A stretch of DNA of 64,000 nt from positions 5,505,001 to 5,569,000 of the forward strand of contig AP018318.1 of NCBI GenBank assembly GCA_003990705.1, read 5' to 3'. The notes beneath the pieces were generated by a model. The model searched no databases, was not told the origin of the DNA, and saw nothing but the letters and a program-made list of their open reading frames with translations. The position numbers and the translations under genes are program-made. This DNA is from Nostoc sp. HK-01 (GTDB lineage Bacteria > Cyanobacteriota > Cyanobacteriia > Cyanobacteriales > Nostocaceae). Shown here in pieces: positions 1 through 9,496 of the stretch (positions are counted from its first letter, which is position 1; each line of letters begins with the position of its first letter).

Positions 1-2219
1 CGAATCAAGGGTATCATTGTACCTTGCCAATTGAGGACTTCGCTACCGCCCATTGAGATGATGCGATCGCTTTGGAGTAAAAATATTTCCGAAACCACAT
101 CGGTGGGAAAGGCCAGTAATATTTTACTGGTTTCGACTAACAGCACTCGCGCCACAGACAGGGTAAACGGTACTGATAAGGTGAAGGTAGTTCCCTTTCC
201 TGGCTCAGTATCAACTGTGATATCACCGCGTACCAGTTTGAGGTTGTTGCGAACCACATCCATTCCCACACCACGACCAGATAAGGCGGTGACTTTTTCG
301 GAAGTACTAAACCCTGGTTCAAAAATGAGTGAAAGTAGTTCATCATCACTCGCACTTTCTAATAAAGAACTATCTAACCCCATTGCTAAGGCACGAGCGC
401 GAATTTTTTCTAAAGAAATCCCTCGTCCATCATCCCGCATAGTAATAATTGTGCGATTGCTGCGGTGAGTGGCTTGAATTTCGATTAATCCTTGTTCTGG
501 TTTACCTAAGCTGTAGCGAGTGGCTGATTCTTCAATGCCATGATCAAAAGCATTCCTTAATAAGTGCATTAAAGGGTCATTTAATGCTTCTAAAATACTG
601 CGTTCAATTAAAGTATTGCCGCCTTCAATTTTTAACTGGACATTTTTGCCATATTCCACATTTAAATCGCGGATAGCTCTAGGAAAACGCTCAACCAATT
701 CGGAAATTGGCCGCATCCGCACTTGATTGAGCTTGGTTTGCAATTGTTTGGAGGTTTTGTTTAATTTGCGAGCAATTTGATCAGCATCATCTACACTTAA
801 TTGAATGTCTGTGGAAACTTCTTGCACTTGGACAATAGTTTCGATGACATCTTGCGATCGCAAATTAATTTCTTCTAGGGAGTGCTGGGTGCTGGCAAGA
901 TTTTGAGTTGGAGAATAAATACTTTCGTTTTCTGAGCTTTCGACCAATGTGATGGCGTGGTGCTGACGCGCATTAGCTGATAGCACTCTGTTATATGCCA
1001 TACGTAGTTCTTGATTTTCCCGATCAAGAGTTTGCACTCTCTGGTTGAGATTCCGCGAGAGTTTACGTAATTTTTCTAGTTGAGAATGTAGACCGTTTCT
1101 TTGAACTATGAGTTCACTAAACAAATCATTAATTTGTTCTAGTTGTTTACTGGGAACTCGGACTGAGTTTTCGGAATGTTCACGGTCTTTGCCATGACTA
1201 ATTACTTCAGTTTTGTGTTCGGCAATAATGGTGTTGATTTCCGGCAGACTAATACTTTGATTAATCTCTGCATCTAAGGGAACAAAATTACTAACAGTTA
1301 TTTCTTCTGCTTGCCCAATCAATGGCGTTTCTGTTAGTTCTACTTCTTGGTGAACACCGTTATCTGTAGCCAGAAATTGGGCGATCGCATCTGCGGTTGA
1401 CAGTTGCTCAAATTGATTATAATTTGTTGAAGTGGTTGGTGCTTCACTTAACTCAATTGCTCTAGGTAAACTATCGAGTTGATTTGTTAAGACTAAAGCT
1501 TGCGATCGCCGCCATGTTTGCAATGCTATCTGGGCAATTTCGGGAATGCGTTCTGGTGCAGCACATTCCACACAGCGTTTGATGAAATCACACAGTTGAG
1601 TAAACGCTGTTAATTGCAGCATTTCTCCCAAACCGCCTAACTCAGCAGCCATAATTGCCACTTCTTCTTGCAAACATGGTTGTTGACTATCAGCCAACAC
1701 AGATTCTAGCCGTTGTAAACAACCTTCAACTTCAGTTTCAAATAATAAAGGAATAATATTTTGTCCATCTTCTGGTGACAACATAGTTGTTGCATCTTCA
1801 GGAGTTGGATCACCCAAACGTTGATGAAGTTCATCAAAGACTGGAAAACAAAAACTCGTTAACCATTGTTCTTCGATGACACTTTCTGTGGAGAGTAATT
1901 CGACAATCTGACGCATCCAATCAATTGCCGACAGCAATAAACTTTGCAATTGTTGGTCAATTTCTAAAGAGCTTTTTCTGGTTTTTAAAACTTTAAAAGC
2001 ATCCTCTAAACGGTGTGCTAAATCACTTAGCACCCGAAATCCCATCATTGCTGCACCACCTTTAATTGAGTGGGCAGCGCGGAGTGCGCCATTAATTTTT
2101 TCTAAATCTATGCGATGGCTAGTGTCGATTTCCAACAATACTGCTTCTAAAGTATTGAGGTAATCTGTCGCTTCTTCCAGAAACTGCATCTGGATTTCTA
2201 ATTCTTTATCTTGTGACAT
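1..2219 (-). CDS. hmpE: CheA-type histidine kinase, HmpE-like (3' end beyond window)
   Basis: Partial gene running off the left edge; about 739 codons are visible from the ATG at 2219. An N-terminal HPt domain has the phospho-accepting His50 in the motif HSIKGGAAMMGF. A long acidic linker and a short coiled coil (around residues 370-400) follow, then the dimerisation helix, the N box HLLRNAFDHG (near residue 556), the G1 box DDGRGI, GRGVGMDVV, and the start of the CheW-like P5 domain at the edge. It is the last gene of a five-gene chemotaxis operon on the same strand and would phosphorylate the two receiver proteins encoded upstream. The hmp assignment rests on gene order and on an MCP partner without GAF domains; a ptx or pil paralogue is the alternative. 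Confidence 0.9.
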   Translation of the reverse strand, partial: MSQDKELEIQMQFLEEATDYLNTLEAVLLEIDTSHRIDLEKINGALRAAHSIKGGAAMMGFRVLSDLAHRLEDAFKVLKTRKSSLEIDQQLQSLLLSAIDWMRQIVELLSTESVIEEQWLTSFCFPVFDELHQRLGDPTPEDATTMLSPEDGQNIIPLLFETEVEGCLQRLESVLADSQQPCLQEEVAIMAAELGGLGEMLQLTAFTQLCDFIKRCVECAAPERIPEIAQIALQTWRRSQALVLTNQLDSLPRAIELSEAPTTSTNYNQFEQLSTADAIAQFLATDNGVHQEVELTETPLIGQAEEITVSNFVPLDAEINQSISLPEINTIIAEHKTEVISHGKDREHSENSVRVPSKQLEQINDLFSELIVQRNGLHSQLEKLRKLSRNLNQRVQTLDRENQELRMAYNRVLSANARQHHAITLVESSENESIYSPTQNLASTQHSLEEINLRSQDVIETIVQVQEVSTDIQLSVDDADQIARKLNKTSKQLQTKLNQVRMRPISELVERFPRAIRDLNVEYGKNVQLKIEGGNTLIERSILEALNDPLMHLLRNAFDHGIEESATRYSLGKPEQGLIEIQATHRSNRTIITMRDDGRGISLEKIRARALAMGLDSSLLESASDDELLSLIFEPGFSTSEKVTALSGRGVGMDVVRNNLKLVRGDITVDTEPGKGTTFTLSVPFTLSVARVLLVETSKILLAFPTDVVSEIFLLQSDRIISMGGSEVLNWQGTMIPLI

Positions 2220-2225
2220 TGTTTT

Positions 2226-2362
2226 TATTATTTAGTCAATAGTCAATGGTGAGCCAGTGCGTTGGGCGGGTTTCCCGACTTGAAGCAACTGGTGAACCCG
2301 AAGGGTCAATGGTCAATGGTCAATAGCCCAACTTTTGACTATTGACTTTTGACTTTGGACAA
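2226..2362. repeat. Heptameric STRR plus dispersed palindromic repeat
   Basis: The spacer between the MCP and CheA genes holds tandem heptamers of the GTCAATG/GACTATT type around a GC-rich segment with GCGGGTTTCCCG and CCCGAAGGG. The same GC-rich segment recurs in other gaps of this window (16.5 kb, 29.2 kb, 42.3 kb, 45.7 kb). No gene is seen here. Confidence 0.75.
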
Positions 2363-2365
2363 TTT

Positions 2366-4681
2366 TTAGTTAACTTTAAAAGTCTCAACAGTCTCTTGCA
2401 ACTTATGAGAAATCTCTACAGTTTGTTTGAGAGATTGGCAAACTACGCTGGAAGAATCTCTAGTGCGTTGAGAGATAGCAGCGATTTCTTTCATTAATAA
2501 GCTGACAGTTTGCGATGTTTGCACTTGAGATGCGGTTGCAGAAGAAATAGACTGTACTAAAGAATCAATTTGCCGGGAAACATCGAAAATTTGACCGAGA
2601 TTTTGCTTGGCTTCTTCTACTACCCGCGCACCTTCGCCAACTTGGGTAGTACCAATTTCCATCGCTTGAACAACTGCGCTGGTTTCCCGTTGGATGTTCT
2701 CGACAATTTGTTCAATTTCTTGGGTGGCTGCGGCACTACGAACTGCTAACTCACCTACTTCTTCGGCTACCACAGCAAAACCTTGGCCTTCTTCACCAGC
2801 ACGGGCGGCTTCTATACCTGCGTTGATGGCGAGTAAGTTGGTTTGCATGGCAATTTGATTAATTAAGGACACCACGCGGGAAATTTGTTGAGAAGATTCT
2901 CCCAACCGTTTAACTTTCTGGGCTGTTTCGCCAACGCTTTCCCGTAGAGAGAGGATGTTCTGCACTGTTAAATACATTGCTTCTTCACTCTTGGAAGCAT
3001 TTTGGGCGGCGTTGTTAGCTACAGTGGCGGCTTGTTCGGCACTATTGGCAACTGCTTGCATGGAATGTGTCATCTTATCAACAGCATCTAGAGCGCGGTT
3101 AATTTCCTCAGCTTGCACTAGTGCTTCGTCTGCAAGTTGGCTGATAGCGCTTTCGTTAGAACCAATAGCAGTGTTTACCTGAGTGGCTGCTTGTTTAACT
3201 TGGGTGACGATATCCCGCAAATTTTCGACAATAGAGTTGAAAAAGTCGGCGACAGTGCCTATTTCGCCGTCTGTCACATCAGCACGGACGGTTAAATCAC
3301 CTCTAGCTGCACCTTCGATGTCATTTAGTAGTTCTAAGAGTTGCAGTTGTAAGGCTTCTTGTGTTGGGCGTTCGGCTGGGGAAGTTGGTTCAGTAACAAT
3401 CTTAGTTTGGGCAATTTCGGCGGCTTGTTCTTTGACGAATACTTGCAATTGAGCAGCCATATTATCAATATTGGCACTCAATACACCTAACTCGTCTTCT
3501 CTTTCTGATGCGAGACGGGTGTTGAGTTCACCTTGTCCGAGTTTGGCGACGGCTGCGGTGGCATTGATAATCGGCAATGTGGTACGCTTGGCTAACCAAG
3601 CTGCGATCGCAGCAACAATGAGTCCAATTAATCCTGTACCAATGGTAACTATCCACAACAATTGTCGTTGAGTGCCATATAAAATTGCCGCATCAGTAGT
3701 CAACAATACTTGCCAATTTAAATCTGATAACCCGGCAATTTTTGGCGCGGGTACGTAACTAATTAATTGTCGTCTATGATGACTTTGGGGAACAGTTGTC
3801 AGGGTAGAGATGTTGCTTGTTGCGAGAATTTTGGCTAAACCAGGATACTCGGCTTTTGCTTCTTTGCCTAATAATTCTGGGCGTGAACTTAAGAAAACTT
3901 TGCCAGAATTATCTAGCAAAACGTATTGATAGCCGTTAACAGCATAGTTTTTGATTGTTTCTTCTAAAGCTTTAGTCGGTAGGCTGGTTCTGACAACTGC
4001 TAAAGTTTTGCCTGTGACTGTATCTTTGATAGGTGCAGCTAGATAAATATCAGCAGATTTTTCTGGTTGACTAATTACCGCAGCATCTTTTTGCAGAGTT
4101 TCTTGAAAATAGTTATTATCTTTTTGGTTATCTAGGGCTTCACCAGAAGACTGCACAATCACATTACCATCCGTGCCAAAGACAGCAATACTATTATAAG
4201 TTTGATAAGCTGCGAGAATTTTATCTAGTAATGCTTGTTTTTCTTGAGTATTAGTATTTCTGGTGAAATTACCATTCACAAATACAGGCAAGTTAGCCAG
4301 TATTTGAATATCTCCATATCTTGCAGACATAAAGCGGTTAACTTTATCTGTTAAACCAACAGCTTCAGCCGTTTGAGATTGGGTAATTTGCTGAGTCAAT
4401 GATTTACTCGCAAAAGTATAGGCGATCGCACCCATGACTAAAGCTGGTATAGTACTGATGGCGATCGCTATAATTGTGGCTTTGGTTTCTAAACTCAGCC
4501 GTTTTAAATTTCCACCAAGATTATGCTGGATATCTCCATCAGATTTAGCAGCATTACTATTAGTTGTTAATGGAATTTTACTCTCAGAAAGTTTGGTAGA
4601 TGTAATCAAAGAAGCACGATTTTTACCATCACCACTCTTAGCCGTGTCAGTTTTATTAAACATCCTGAAATTCTCCTGCAT
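2366..4681 (-). CDS. hmpD: Methyl-accepting chemotaxis protein, HmpD-like
   Basis: Transmembrane chemoreceptor of 771 residues. A hydrophilic N-terminal tail of about 65 residues precedes TM1 (about 69-91). A periplasmic dCache-like region follows ([14 protein letters not shown], then [14 protein letters not shown]), then TM2 (about 340-365), a HAMP domain, a second HAMP-like segment ([17 protein letters not shown]) and the MCP signalling hairpin with the conserved tip [20 protein letters not shown]. It should couple through the CheW-like protein encoded just upstream to the CheA encoded just downstream. It has an extracytoplasmic sensor and no phytochrome-type GAF repeats, which fits HmpD better than the phototaxis receptors PixJ/PtxD. 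The ligand cannot be told from sequence. Confidence 0.92.
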   Translation of the reverse strand: MQENFRMFNKTDTAKSGDGKNRASLITSTKLSESKIPLTTNSNAAKSDGDIQHNLGGNLKRLSLETKATIIAIAISTIPALVMGAIAYTFASKSLTQQITQSQTAEAVGLTDKVNRFMSARYGDIQILANLPVFVNGNFTRNTNTQEKQALLDKILAAYQTYNSIAVFGTDGNVIVQSSGEALDNQKDNNYFQETLQKDAAVISQPEKSADIYLAAPIKDTVTGKTLAVVRTSLPTKALEETIKNYAVNGYQYVLLDNSGKVFLSSRPELLGKEAKAEYPGLAKILATSNISTLTTVPQSHHRRQLISYVPAPKIAGLSDLNWQVLLTTDAAILYGTQRQLLWIVTIGTGLIGLIVAAIAAWLAKRTTLPIINATAAVAKLGQGELNTRLASEREDELGVLSANIDNMAAQLQVFVKEQAAEIAQTKIVTEPTSPAERPTQEALQLQLLELLNDIEGAARGDLTVRADVTDGEIGTVADFFNSIVENLRDIVTQVKQAATQVNTAIGSNESAISQLADEALVQAEEINRALDAVDKMTHSMQAVANSAEQAATVANNAAQNASKSEEAMYLTVQNILSLRESVGETAQKVKRLGESSQQISRVVSLINQIAMQTNLLAINAGIEAARAGEEGQGFAVVAEEVGELAVRSAAATQEIEQIVENIQRETSAVVQAMEIGTTQVGEGARVVEEAKQNLGQIFDVSRQIDSLVQSISSATASQVQTSQTVSLLMKEIAAISQRTRDSSSVVCQSLKQTVEISHKLQETVETFKVN

Positions 4682-4724
4682 AGGTACATCAAAAATATCT
4701 CAAGTTATCTGAATTCCAGACAAC

Positions 4725-5222
4725 TTAATCACTGCGGAGAATAGAAGATTGCACAATTGCTTGTGCATCTAATACCAGCAATATTTCTTCTTGTTGCACA
4801 ACGCATCCACGCAAATAAGGAACTAAACTAGATGCTACTTGTCCAATGGGAGAATGAATATCATCAAGCATAACTTTAGTTGTCCCTTTAATTTCTTGAA
4901 CAACTAAACCTAAAAGCAGTGATTCTACCTTAATTACGATGACATTATATTGTTGCCTTCGCGTATCTATAGCTTCTAAATTGAGCATTCGCGGTAAATC
5001 AATAGCCCAAATTATCCGACTCCGCCAATTCATTAATCCTAAGATACATCCAGCCATATTCGGCATCGGAGTAATAGCTTCTACAGGCAAAATCACAGCT
5101 TCTTGAGTGTGATTCATTGCCAACATAGCGGCAGTTTGTTGATTTAGCTGAAACTTCAGATAACCATCTTTGAGATGATTTTGCTGAGGTTTTTCAGCAA
5201 GTATAGCGTTAGAATTGTTCAT
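4725..5222 (-). CDS. hmpC: CheW-like coupling protein, HmpC-like
   Basis: Single CheW domain of 165 residues. Typical features are the core ILGLMNWRSRIIWAIDLPRML and the late segment VVQEIKGTTKVM, followed by YLRGCVVQQEEILLVLDA. It should bridge the MCP and CheA of the same operon at the cytoplasmic receptor tips. The ATG at 5222 follows the stop of the receiver gene upstream by only a few bases, indicating translational coupling, and the MCP gene begins 43 bases after its stop. Nothing unusual is seen. Confidence 0.9.
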   Translation of the reverse strand: MNNSNAILAEKPQQNHLKDGYLKFQLNQQTAAMLAMNHTQEAVILPVEAITPMPNMAGCILGLMNWRSRIIWAIDLPRMLNLEAIDTRRQQYNVIVIKVESLLLGLVVQEIKGTTKVMLDDIHSPIGQVASSLVPYLRGCVVQQEEILLVLDAQAIVQSSILRSD

Positions 5223-5226
5223 TGAT

Positions 5227-5604
5227 TTAAATCACCACTGATTTAATAGCTCTTAATAATTGTTCTCGTGTGTATGGCTTAGTAATATAGGCATCAGCAC
5301 CTTGTTTCATCGCCCATAATCTATCAATTTCTAGATTTTTTGAACTACAAATAACTATGGGTAATTTTTGAGTTGCCGGATTTTTTTTCAGTGAACGGCA
5401 TAACTCAAAACCACTCATTCCTGGCATAACAACATCAGTCACAATTGCATCAGGATTTTGCAAAATAGCTTGTTCTAAAGCTTCTTTTGCACCACTAGCC
5501 TTGATGACGTTGTAACCACTTTCTTTGAGATAATGGCTCATAAGTTCTAATTCGCTGGGCGAATCTTCAACAATTAAAATTGTGCCAACCAAAGTCAGAT
5601 TCAC
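5227..5604 (-). CDS. hmpB: CheY-like single-domain response regulator, HmpB-like
   Basis: Stand-alone receiver domain with the acidic pair in ILIVEDSPSE, the phospho-accepting Asp in AIVTDVVMPGMSGFE and the conserved Lys in AYITKPY. I chose a GTG start at 5604 because AAGGAG lies 8 bases upstream and the length (125 residues) suits a CheY. A TTG 12 bases later is also possible. A longer form from a TTG at 5658 would overlap the upstream gene by 23 bases and has no visible ribosome binding site. It is expected to be phosphorylated by the CheA of this operon. Confidence 0.88.
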   Translation of the reverse strand: MNLTLVGTILIVEDSPSELELMSHYLKESGYNVIKASGAKEALEQAILQNPDAIVTDVVMPGMSGFELCRSLKKNPATQKLPIVICSSKNLEIDRLWAMKQGADAYITKPYTREQLLRAIKSVVI

Positions 5605-5635
5605 TCCTAATTCTCCTTTTGTGGGAAAGACAGTA

Positions 5636-6679
5636 TTATTTAATATGCTTAAACACAATTTTTAGTAATTCTGATTGAGTAAAAGGCTTGGTCAAATAGC
5701 CAGATGATCTGACCATTTTGGCTTTAGCTCTATCAATAAATCCTGTCCTACCAGTCACCATAATAATAGGTGTATGTTTAAAAGCTGAGTGCCTTCGTAA
5801 TAATGAACAAAGTTCATAACCATCTAGGTTTGGCATTTCTACATCTAGCAAAATTAAGTCAGGCTTACTGCGGAGAATCTGCATTAACGCCTTAACTGGA
5901 TCATTAATTGTTACTACCGAAAAAGTGTTTTCATCTAAAAATAGTTTGATGGAATTTAACACAGTTTGACTATCATCAATGCAAGCAACTGTATATAAAC
6001 TATTTTTTTCTAATTGCTTGGCATATTTCTGATTATTATTTTCACCAGAATTATTTTTATTTAATGTCTTGCCATTAGATAATGAATTAATGGACGGTAA
6101 GACTGGAGAACCCTTCGCAACATTAACTGGTGATTGGATATGATAACGATTTCGTAATTGTCTTTGACAATATTCCACTAGTAAACGCAAGTCTAACTGG
6201 CAGAATTTTGGTAGTTCGTTCCATGAAGTGTCAGGATAAAATTCGTAGGTTCCTTCTTTTAAAATTAAAAATGACTCCAGCACCTCTTTAGCTAATTCGT
6301 CCACTAAGGTAGCTGCTTGCATAGAACTGATATAACGCTGCTCTACTAACCAACAAATAGCTTGGTAGTCTGGATATGGTATAGACAGATTTTCACTGGC
6401 TGGTTCAAACATCAGTCGCATCTGGACACGAGTCGCGCTATTGAGTGTGGGGATATTGAGACTCAAACGCCGTAACTGATTATCCAGTCGCTCAAACACC
6501 TTATCAGATGAAGAAGCATAAGTAAGTTTACCTTCTTCGAGATGGATTGACCATGAGGTTGATCCAGTAAATACACGTAAGCATCCCGTAGCACGCCGAC
6601 TAGTTAGCTGTGCTAATAAAGATAGTGGATGTAGTTTTTGGATTAACCGATGACTACTCATAGGAATTAGATTTTGCAT
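5636..6679 (-). CDS. hmpA: PATAN (DUF4388) plus receiver protein, HmpA/PatA-like
   Basis: First gene of the chemotaxis operon, 347 residues. The N-terminal half matches the PATAN/DUF4388 module (LAQLTSRRATGCLRVF, then EEGKLTYASS); the C-terminal 120 residues are a receiver domain with DDSQTV, the phospho-accepting Asp in LILLDVEMPNLDGYE and the Lys in GYLTKPF. The linker is Asn/Lys rich and probably disordered. PATAN-REC proteins are the PilG/PixG/PatA group, which link chemotaxis signalling to type IV pilus motility or cell patterning in filamentous cyanobacteria. An in-frame ATG six codons in (MSSHRL) is an alternative start. The long upstream gap may carry the operon promoter. Confidence 0.88.
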   Translation of the reverse strand: MQNLIPMSSHRLIQKLHPLSLLAQLTSRRATGCLRVFTGSTSWSIHLEEGKLTYASSSDKVFERLDNQLRRLSLNIPTLNSATRVQMRLMFEPASENLSIPYPDYQAICWLVEQRYISSMQAATLVDELAKEVLESFLILKEGTYEFYPDTSWNELPKFCQLDLRLLVEYCQRQLRNRYHIQSPVNVAKGSPVLPSINSLSNGKTLNKNNSGENNNQKYAKQLEKNSLYTVACIDDSQTVLNSIKLFLDENTFSVVTINDPVKALMQILRSKPDLILLDVEMPNLDGYELCSLLRRHSAFKHTPIIMVTGRTGFIDRAKAKMVRSSGYLTKPFTQSELLKIVFKHIK

Positions 6680-7496
6680 TTACTTCAGCTAAGTTCAAGA
6701 CGTGTCATATCAACTCGTACGTGTTTTAGTTACCATGCTCAAAAAAACTTAGTTTTTTGCGTAAAATATACTACAAATACTTAGGGTAAATTTTGGGGCA
6801 TTAGTAACTTGATGCTATTGATTTTTGATGTTTACACCTTTTTTATATAGGTAATTAAAAGTTAAATTAATTACCGTCGTTAAAATTGATCAGCATAAGG
6901 AGCAGTAACTTCACAAACAGTAAAAATTAAAACAATCTCCTTGTCTTTAATCAACTTTTAGCTAAACGAATCTCAAAGAATACTGCTAAATTAGCAAAAT
7001 TTAACTAGATTTTTCTCAGTAGTTACACTTAAAAAACCTCAGCTTTGCTTAAACCAGATATAATGTAATGTTTAGTTAAGTAAGATTACCGGAAATTCAC
7101 ATAAATTCGTTAGATGCCATTCCTTCTAGCCTCTATTAGTGCAATTGTCCATATAGTTCCCACGGAAAGCACAAATATGAGTCTTCTTAATGAAACTTCA
7201 ACAGTTTCTTGACCGGACTATTTTACTAACAGGTACAATGATGCGGCGAAATGTAAGTATTTCAAGAGTTTTTCGTAAATTTTGCCAGTATTACTTATAT
7301 AAAATTTTTGGGTGATTTTTTTAAGTGTATTAATTATAGATAGATTGAGGCTGGAGGCGATCGCTAGTTTAACCTGTGTATTTATAATCTTAAGTACATC
7401 CAACACTCTTTTGCATAGTTGTGGAAATATACTTGCATTAAGTTGACCCACAAATACGATAAGAATTAGTAATAATGCAATACTCCAAAAGTGTAC
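6680..7496. other. AT-rich intergenic region upstream of the chemotaxis operon
   Basis: No convincing gene is seen. The only open frames are short, Ile/Lys-rich and lack recognisable domains, and one spans a HIP1 octamer. Regulatory sequence for the minus-strand chemotaxis operon is expected in the first few hundred bases above 6680, but I cannot name a promoter box with confidence. Confidence 0.5.
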
Positions 7497-7604
7497 AAAA
7501 AAAGGCTCGGTTTACCCAAGCCTTTATGTATACCAAGCATTTACTACACCAAGCTTAATTTATCCGAAGTCATCCTTTAGCTCATCTCTCTAAAGGATGT
7601 ATAC
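7497..7604 (-). ncRNA. Candidate small-RNA unit E (terminator-ended repeat)
   Basis: On the minus strand this unit ends in an intrinsic-terminator shape: a 10-bp stem with one mismatch (plus-strand halves AAAGGCTCGG and CCAAGCCTTT) followed by a run of seven T. Upstream it carries GTATACA, GATG, GGATAAATT and TGGTAT in the same order and similar spacing as unit C. Unit E is one of five such units between 7.5 and 8.9 kb. No database comparison was possible. Confidence 0.5.
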
Positions 7605-7970
7605 AAATGATTTAATAACTGATATGAACAGAGCTACAAATAATATTTTTAATTTTGAGACAATCTATAAATAACAATATATAGCACTCCTAAATCATTG
7701 ATGAATTTTTTTATTCTCTTTACTATCCTTCTTTGCCTACTTTGCCAGTTACCTTGCGGGAGGTTCGTTAAAAAGAAGATTCTTCACAACTTAGATAAGA
7801 TAGTTATATAAGACTCATATTTGATTTCTGAAAAAAACTTACTACACTTTTATTCCTTATTGTCTGTTACCTGTTCTTTATTCCCTTCCTACGCAAATTA
7901 TTTTAGGAAGCAAAGCAGATTCCTATATGTCCAAAATTATCAAGGTAAAATTTATATAATTTTTAGTTAC

Positions 7971-8090
7971 AAAAAAGGTTTGGCTCATGACCAAACCTTA
8001 AGAATTGCTGTGCTTAACAACGTACTAAATTAATTTATTACTTTCTACTCAGATACTTCATCTATCTTTAGGCTGTAGCCAAATACTATG
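7971..8090 (-). ncRNA. Candidate small-RNA unit D (terminator-ended repeat)
   Basis: The minus strand ends in a perfect 9-bp stem (AAGGTTTGG/CCAAACCTT, 7-base loop) followed by a T run. Upstream, GATAGATGAAG and AATAAATTA correspond in order to the conserved blocks of units C and E. Between the units I see only AT-rich sequence. Confidence 0.45.
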
Positions 8091-8257
8091 CAATTGATAT
8101 AACCACAAAAAAGTAAGGATAGAGAGAGTTTGGCGCAGCTAAAAAACCTATTAGAAGCAATTTATATTATTAATTTTAGATATCAAAACTATGCACCAAT
8201 AGAGCTAATTTTAGTTGATTAAAATTTTGTAACTAGTTTTATTGTCTAAAAAATATG

Positions 8258-8362
8258 AAAAAGGCTTGGACAATAGCCAAGCCTATAAATACCAGGTGTT
8301 TACCATATCTAGATAATTTATCCCCTCACTAGACATAGGTCATCTTCCTTTTAGTTGTGTAC
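8258..8362 (-). ncRNA. Candidate small-RNA unit C (terminator-ended repeat)
   Basis: The minus strand ends in a perfect 8-bp stem (AGGCTTGG/CCAAGCCT, 7-base loop) plus a T run. It carries GTACA, then GGAAGATG, then GGATAAATT, then TGGTAT. The GTACA-(9 bases)-GGAAGATG block is nearly shared with unit A, and the GGATAAATT to terminator part with unit E. This makes C the best link between the copies. Confidence 0.5.
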
Positions 8363-8600
8363 AAAAAATCTAAACTATGATATGTATTACTCTTCATTAA
8401 AGATACAAATTAAACTGATAAACATGAAGTCTTTTTAATAAAGATATAATTAATTGATTCTACCTCTAGTAGGAGACCATACTAAACTAGTGTATAAAAA
8501 TATTTTAAATATAAAACAATATATCCGACATCGTTAATAAGTCCTTTCAGCTTTTATAAATCAAATATTATTGCTACATATTTAATTTTTTAGATTAATG

Positions 8601-8706
8601 AAAAAAACCCTGGCTTTACTTCCAGGGTGGATACACGTTTTTCAGGCATTATGAGACCGAATATTAACCTTGAAAATAATTCATTTCACCTATCTGGCGA
8701 GGGATA
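8601..8706 (-). ncRNA. Candidate small-RNA unit B (divergent copy)
   Basis: The minus strand ends in a perfect 7-bp stem (ACCCTGG/CCAGGGT, 8-base loop) followed by seven T. The upstream part shares only GATAGGTGAAAT with the other copies, so it is either a diverged member or an unrelated terminator. Confidence 0.35.
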
Positions 8707-8818
8707 GAAAAACTTTAGATGACAATCTAGTGTATTAGATTTAGCTATAGATGATAAAATATATCTTGCGATCGCGAGTTTACTAGAGCCGTTAGTTTTT
8801 TACAAAACCATAAGTTAT

Positions 8819-8925
8819 AAAAAAGGTTTAGCACTCAGCTAAACCTCTGTAGAAAGCAGTTATTTGACACACCAGAATAAATTTAGGCTGAGTTCAATAT
8901 TGGGGCATCTTCCTATAGTATGTAC
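8819..8925 (-). ncRNA. Candidate small-RNA unit A (terminator-ended repeat)
   Basis: The minus strand ends in a perfect 8-bp stem (GGTTTAGC/GCTAAACC, 5-base loop) plus a run of six T. The 5' end has GTACA, TACTAT (a possible -10 box) and then GGAAGATG, which would place a transcription start close to the conserved block. It lies 36 bases past the stop of the DUF6760 gene on the same strand, so its hairpin could also terminate the eCIS minus operon. Confidence 0.5.
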
Positions 8926-8960
8926 CCAAAAATTTGCTAATGTGATAAGGCTTTTATCAA

Positions 8961-9107
8961 TTATTCTGGCTGCACAATTTTGCTGATTTCTTTAACCCAA
9001 TGCTGACGGTCAGAATGCTCTAAGCTTAAAATTTCTGCTAAACTCCAATGGAAATTAAACGCAATACAGGCTACCTCCTCATGTAGTAAATCTGAGGGGT
9101 AGCCTAT
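8961..9107 (-). CDS. DUF6760 family micro-protein of the eCIS locus
   Basis: Forty-eight readable residues beginning IGYPSDLLHEEVACIAF and continuing FHWSLAEILSLEHSDRQHW, a pattern I recognise as DUF6760, a small protein found next to tail-assembly genes of cyanobacterial contractile injection systems. No ATG, GTG or TTG lies at the expected position: the conserved segment begins at ATC/ATA codons that overlap the last codons of the upstream gene. Translation may start at a non-canonical codon or arise by frameshifting out of the upstream gene. It is the last gene of the minus-strand eCIS arm. Confidence 0.7.
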   Translation of the reverse strand: MGYPSDLLHEEVACIAFNFHWSLAEILSLEHSDRQHWVKEISKIVQPE

Positions 9108-9475
9108 GATTCCCCCGATAAAGCTAACTCCACTTGAAAATTAGTCTGACATTGGGGACACTGGACTGGAATTTCTGCATCACCTTGCTGATTAATTCGA
9201 TTATAAAACTCCCGCAAATAAGCCAAATCTCGTGAAAAAAGATTTTCTAGTAAATCAGGAGTTATTGTTGTTAAATCGCCCAAACAAGTGATTACTTGTG
9301 ATAAAATGGCGATCGCAGCATAAGCTGTATTTTCCTGAGCAGCCCGATTTTTCTGCACAATTATTTCATCCTTGGCTGTCGCTAAACGCATCACACCTTG
9401 GCGATGCAAATTTCCGTCAGCATCTAATAAACCTCTAGGAAGGGTAAAGTTAAATTCTGTCTGTATATTACTCAT
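9104..9475 (-). CDS. Phage-tail-assembly-like protein of the eCIS (copy 2)
   Basis: A 123-residue protein with the N-terminal signature FNFTLPRGLLDADGNLHRQG and a C-terminal CPQC half zinc-ribbon. It is a clear paralogue of the neighbouring 102-residue protein. By position, after the tube genes and before DUF6760, it belongs to the small tail-assembly or chaperone-like proteins of phage and eCIS loci; its exact role is not established from sequence. Its stop overlaps the start of the DUF6760 reading frame. Confidence 0.72.
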   Translation of the reverse strand: MSNIQTEFNFTLPRGLLDADGNLHRQGVMRLATAKDEIIVQKNRAAQENTAYAAIAILSQVITCLGDLTTITPDLLENLFSRDLAYLREFYNRINQQGDAEIPVQCPQCQTNFQVELALSGES

Positions 9476-9496
9476 TTGTTATTTTCCTCTACACCC

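Noticed and set aside
7218-7451. 77-codon minus-strand open frame in the long gap
   Set aside because: Ile/Lys/Leu-rich with no domain, no RBS, and it runs through a HIP1 octamer; composition matches AT-rich non-coding sequence.
7821-8033. 70-codon plus-strand open frame
   Set aside because: It overlaps candidate RNA unit D on the opposite strand, has no family pattern and no RBS.
7497-8925. CRISPR array
   Set aside because: Repeats are irregularly spaced (about 220-475 bases), not identical and have terminator hairpins; no cas genes are in the window.
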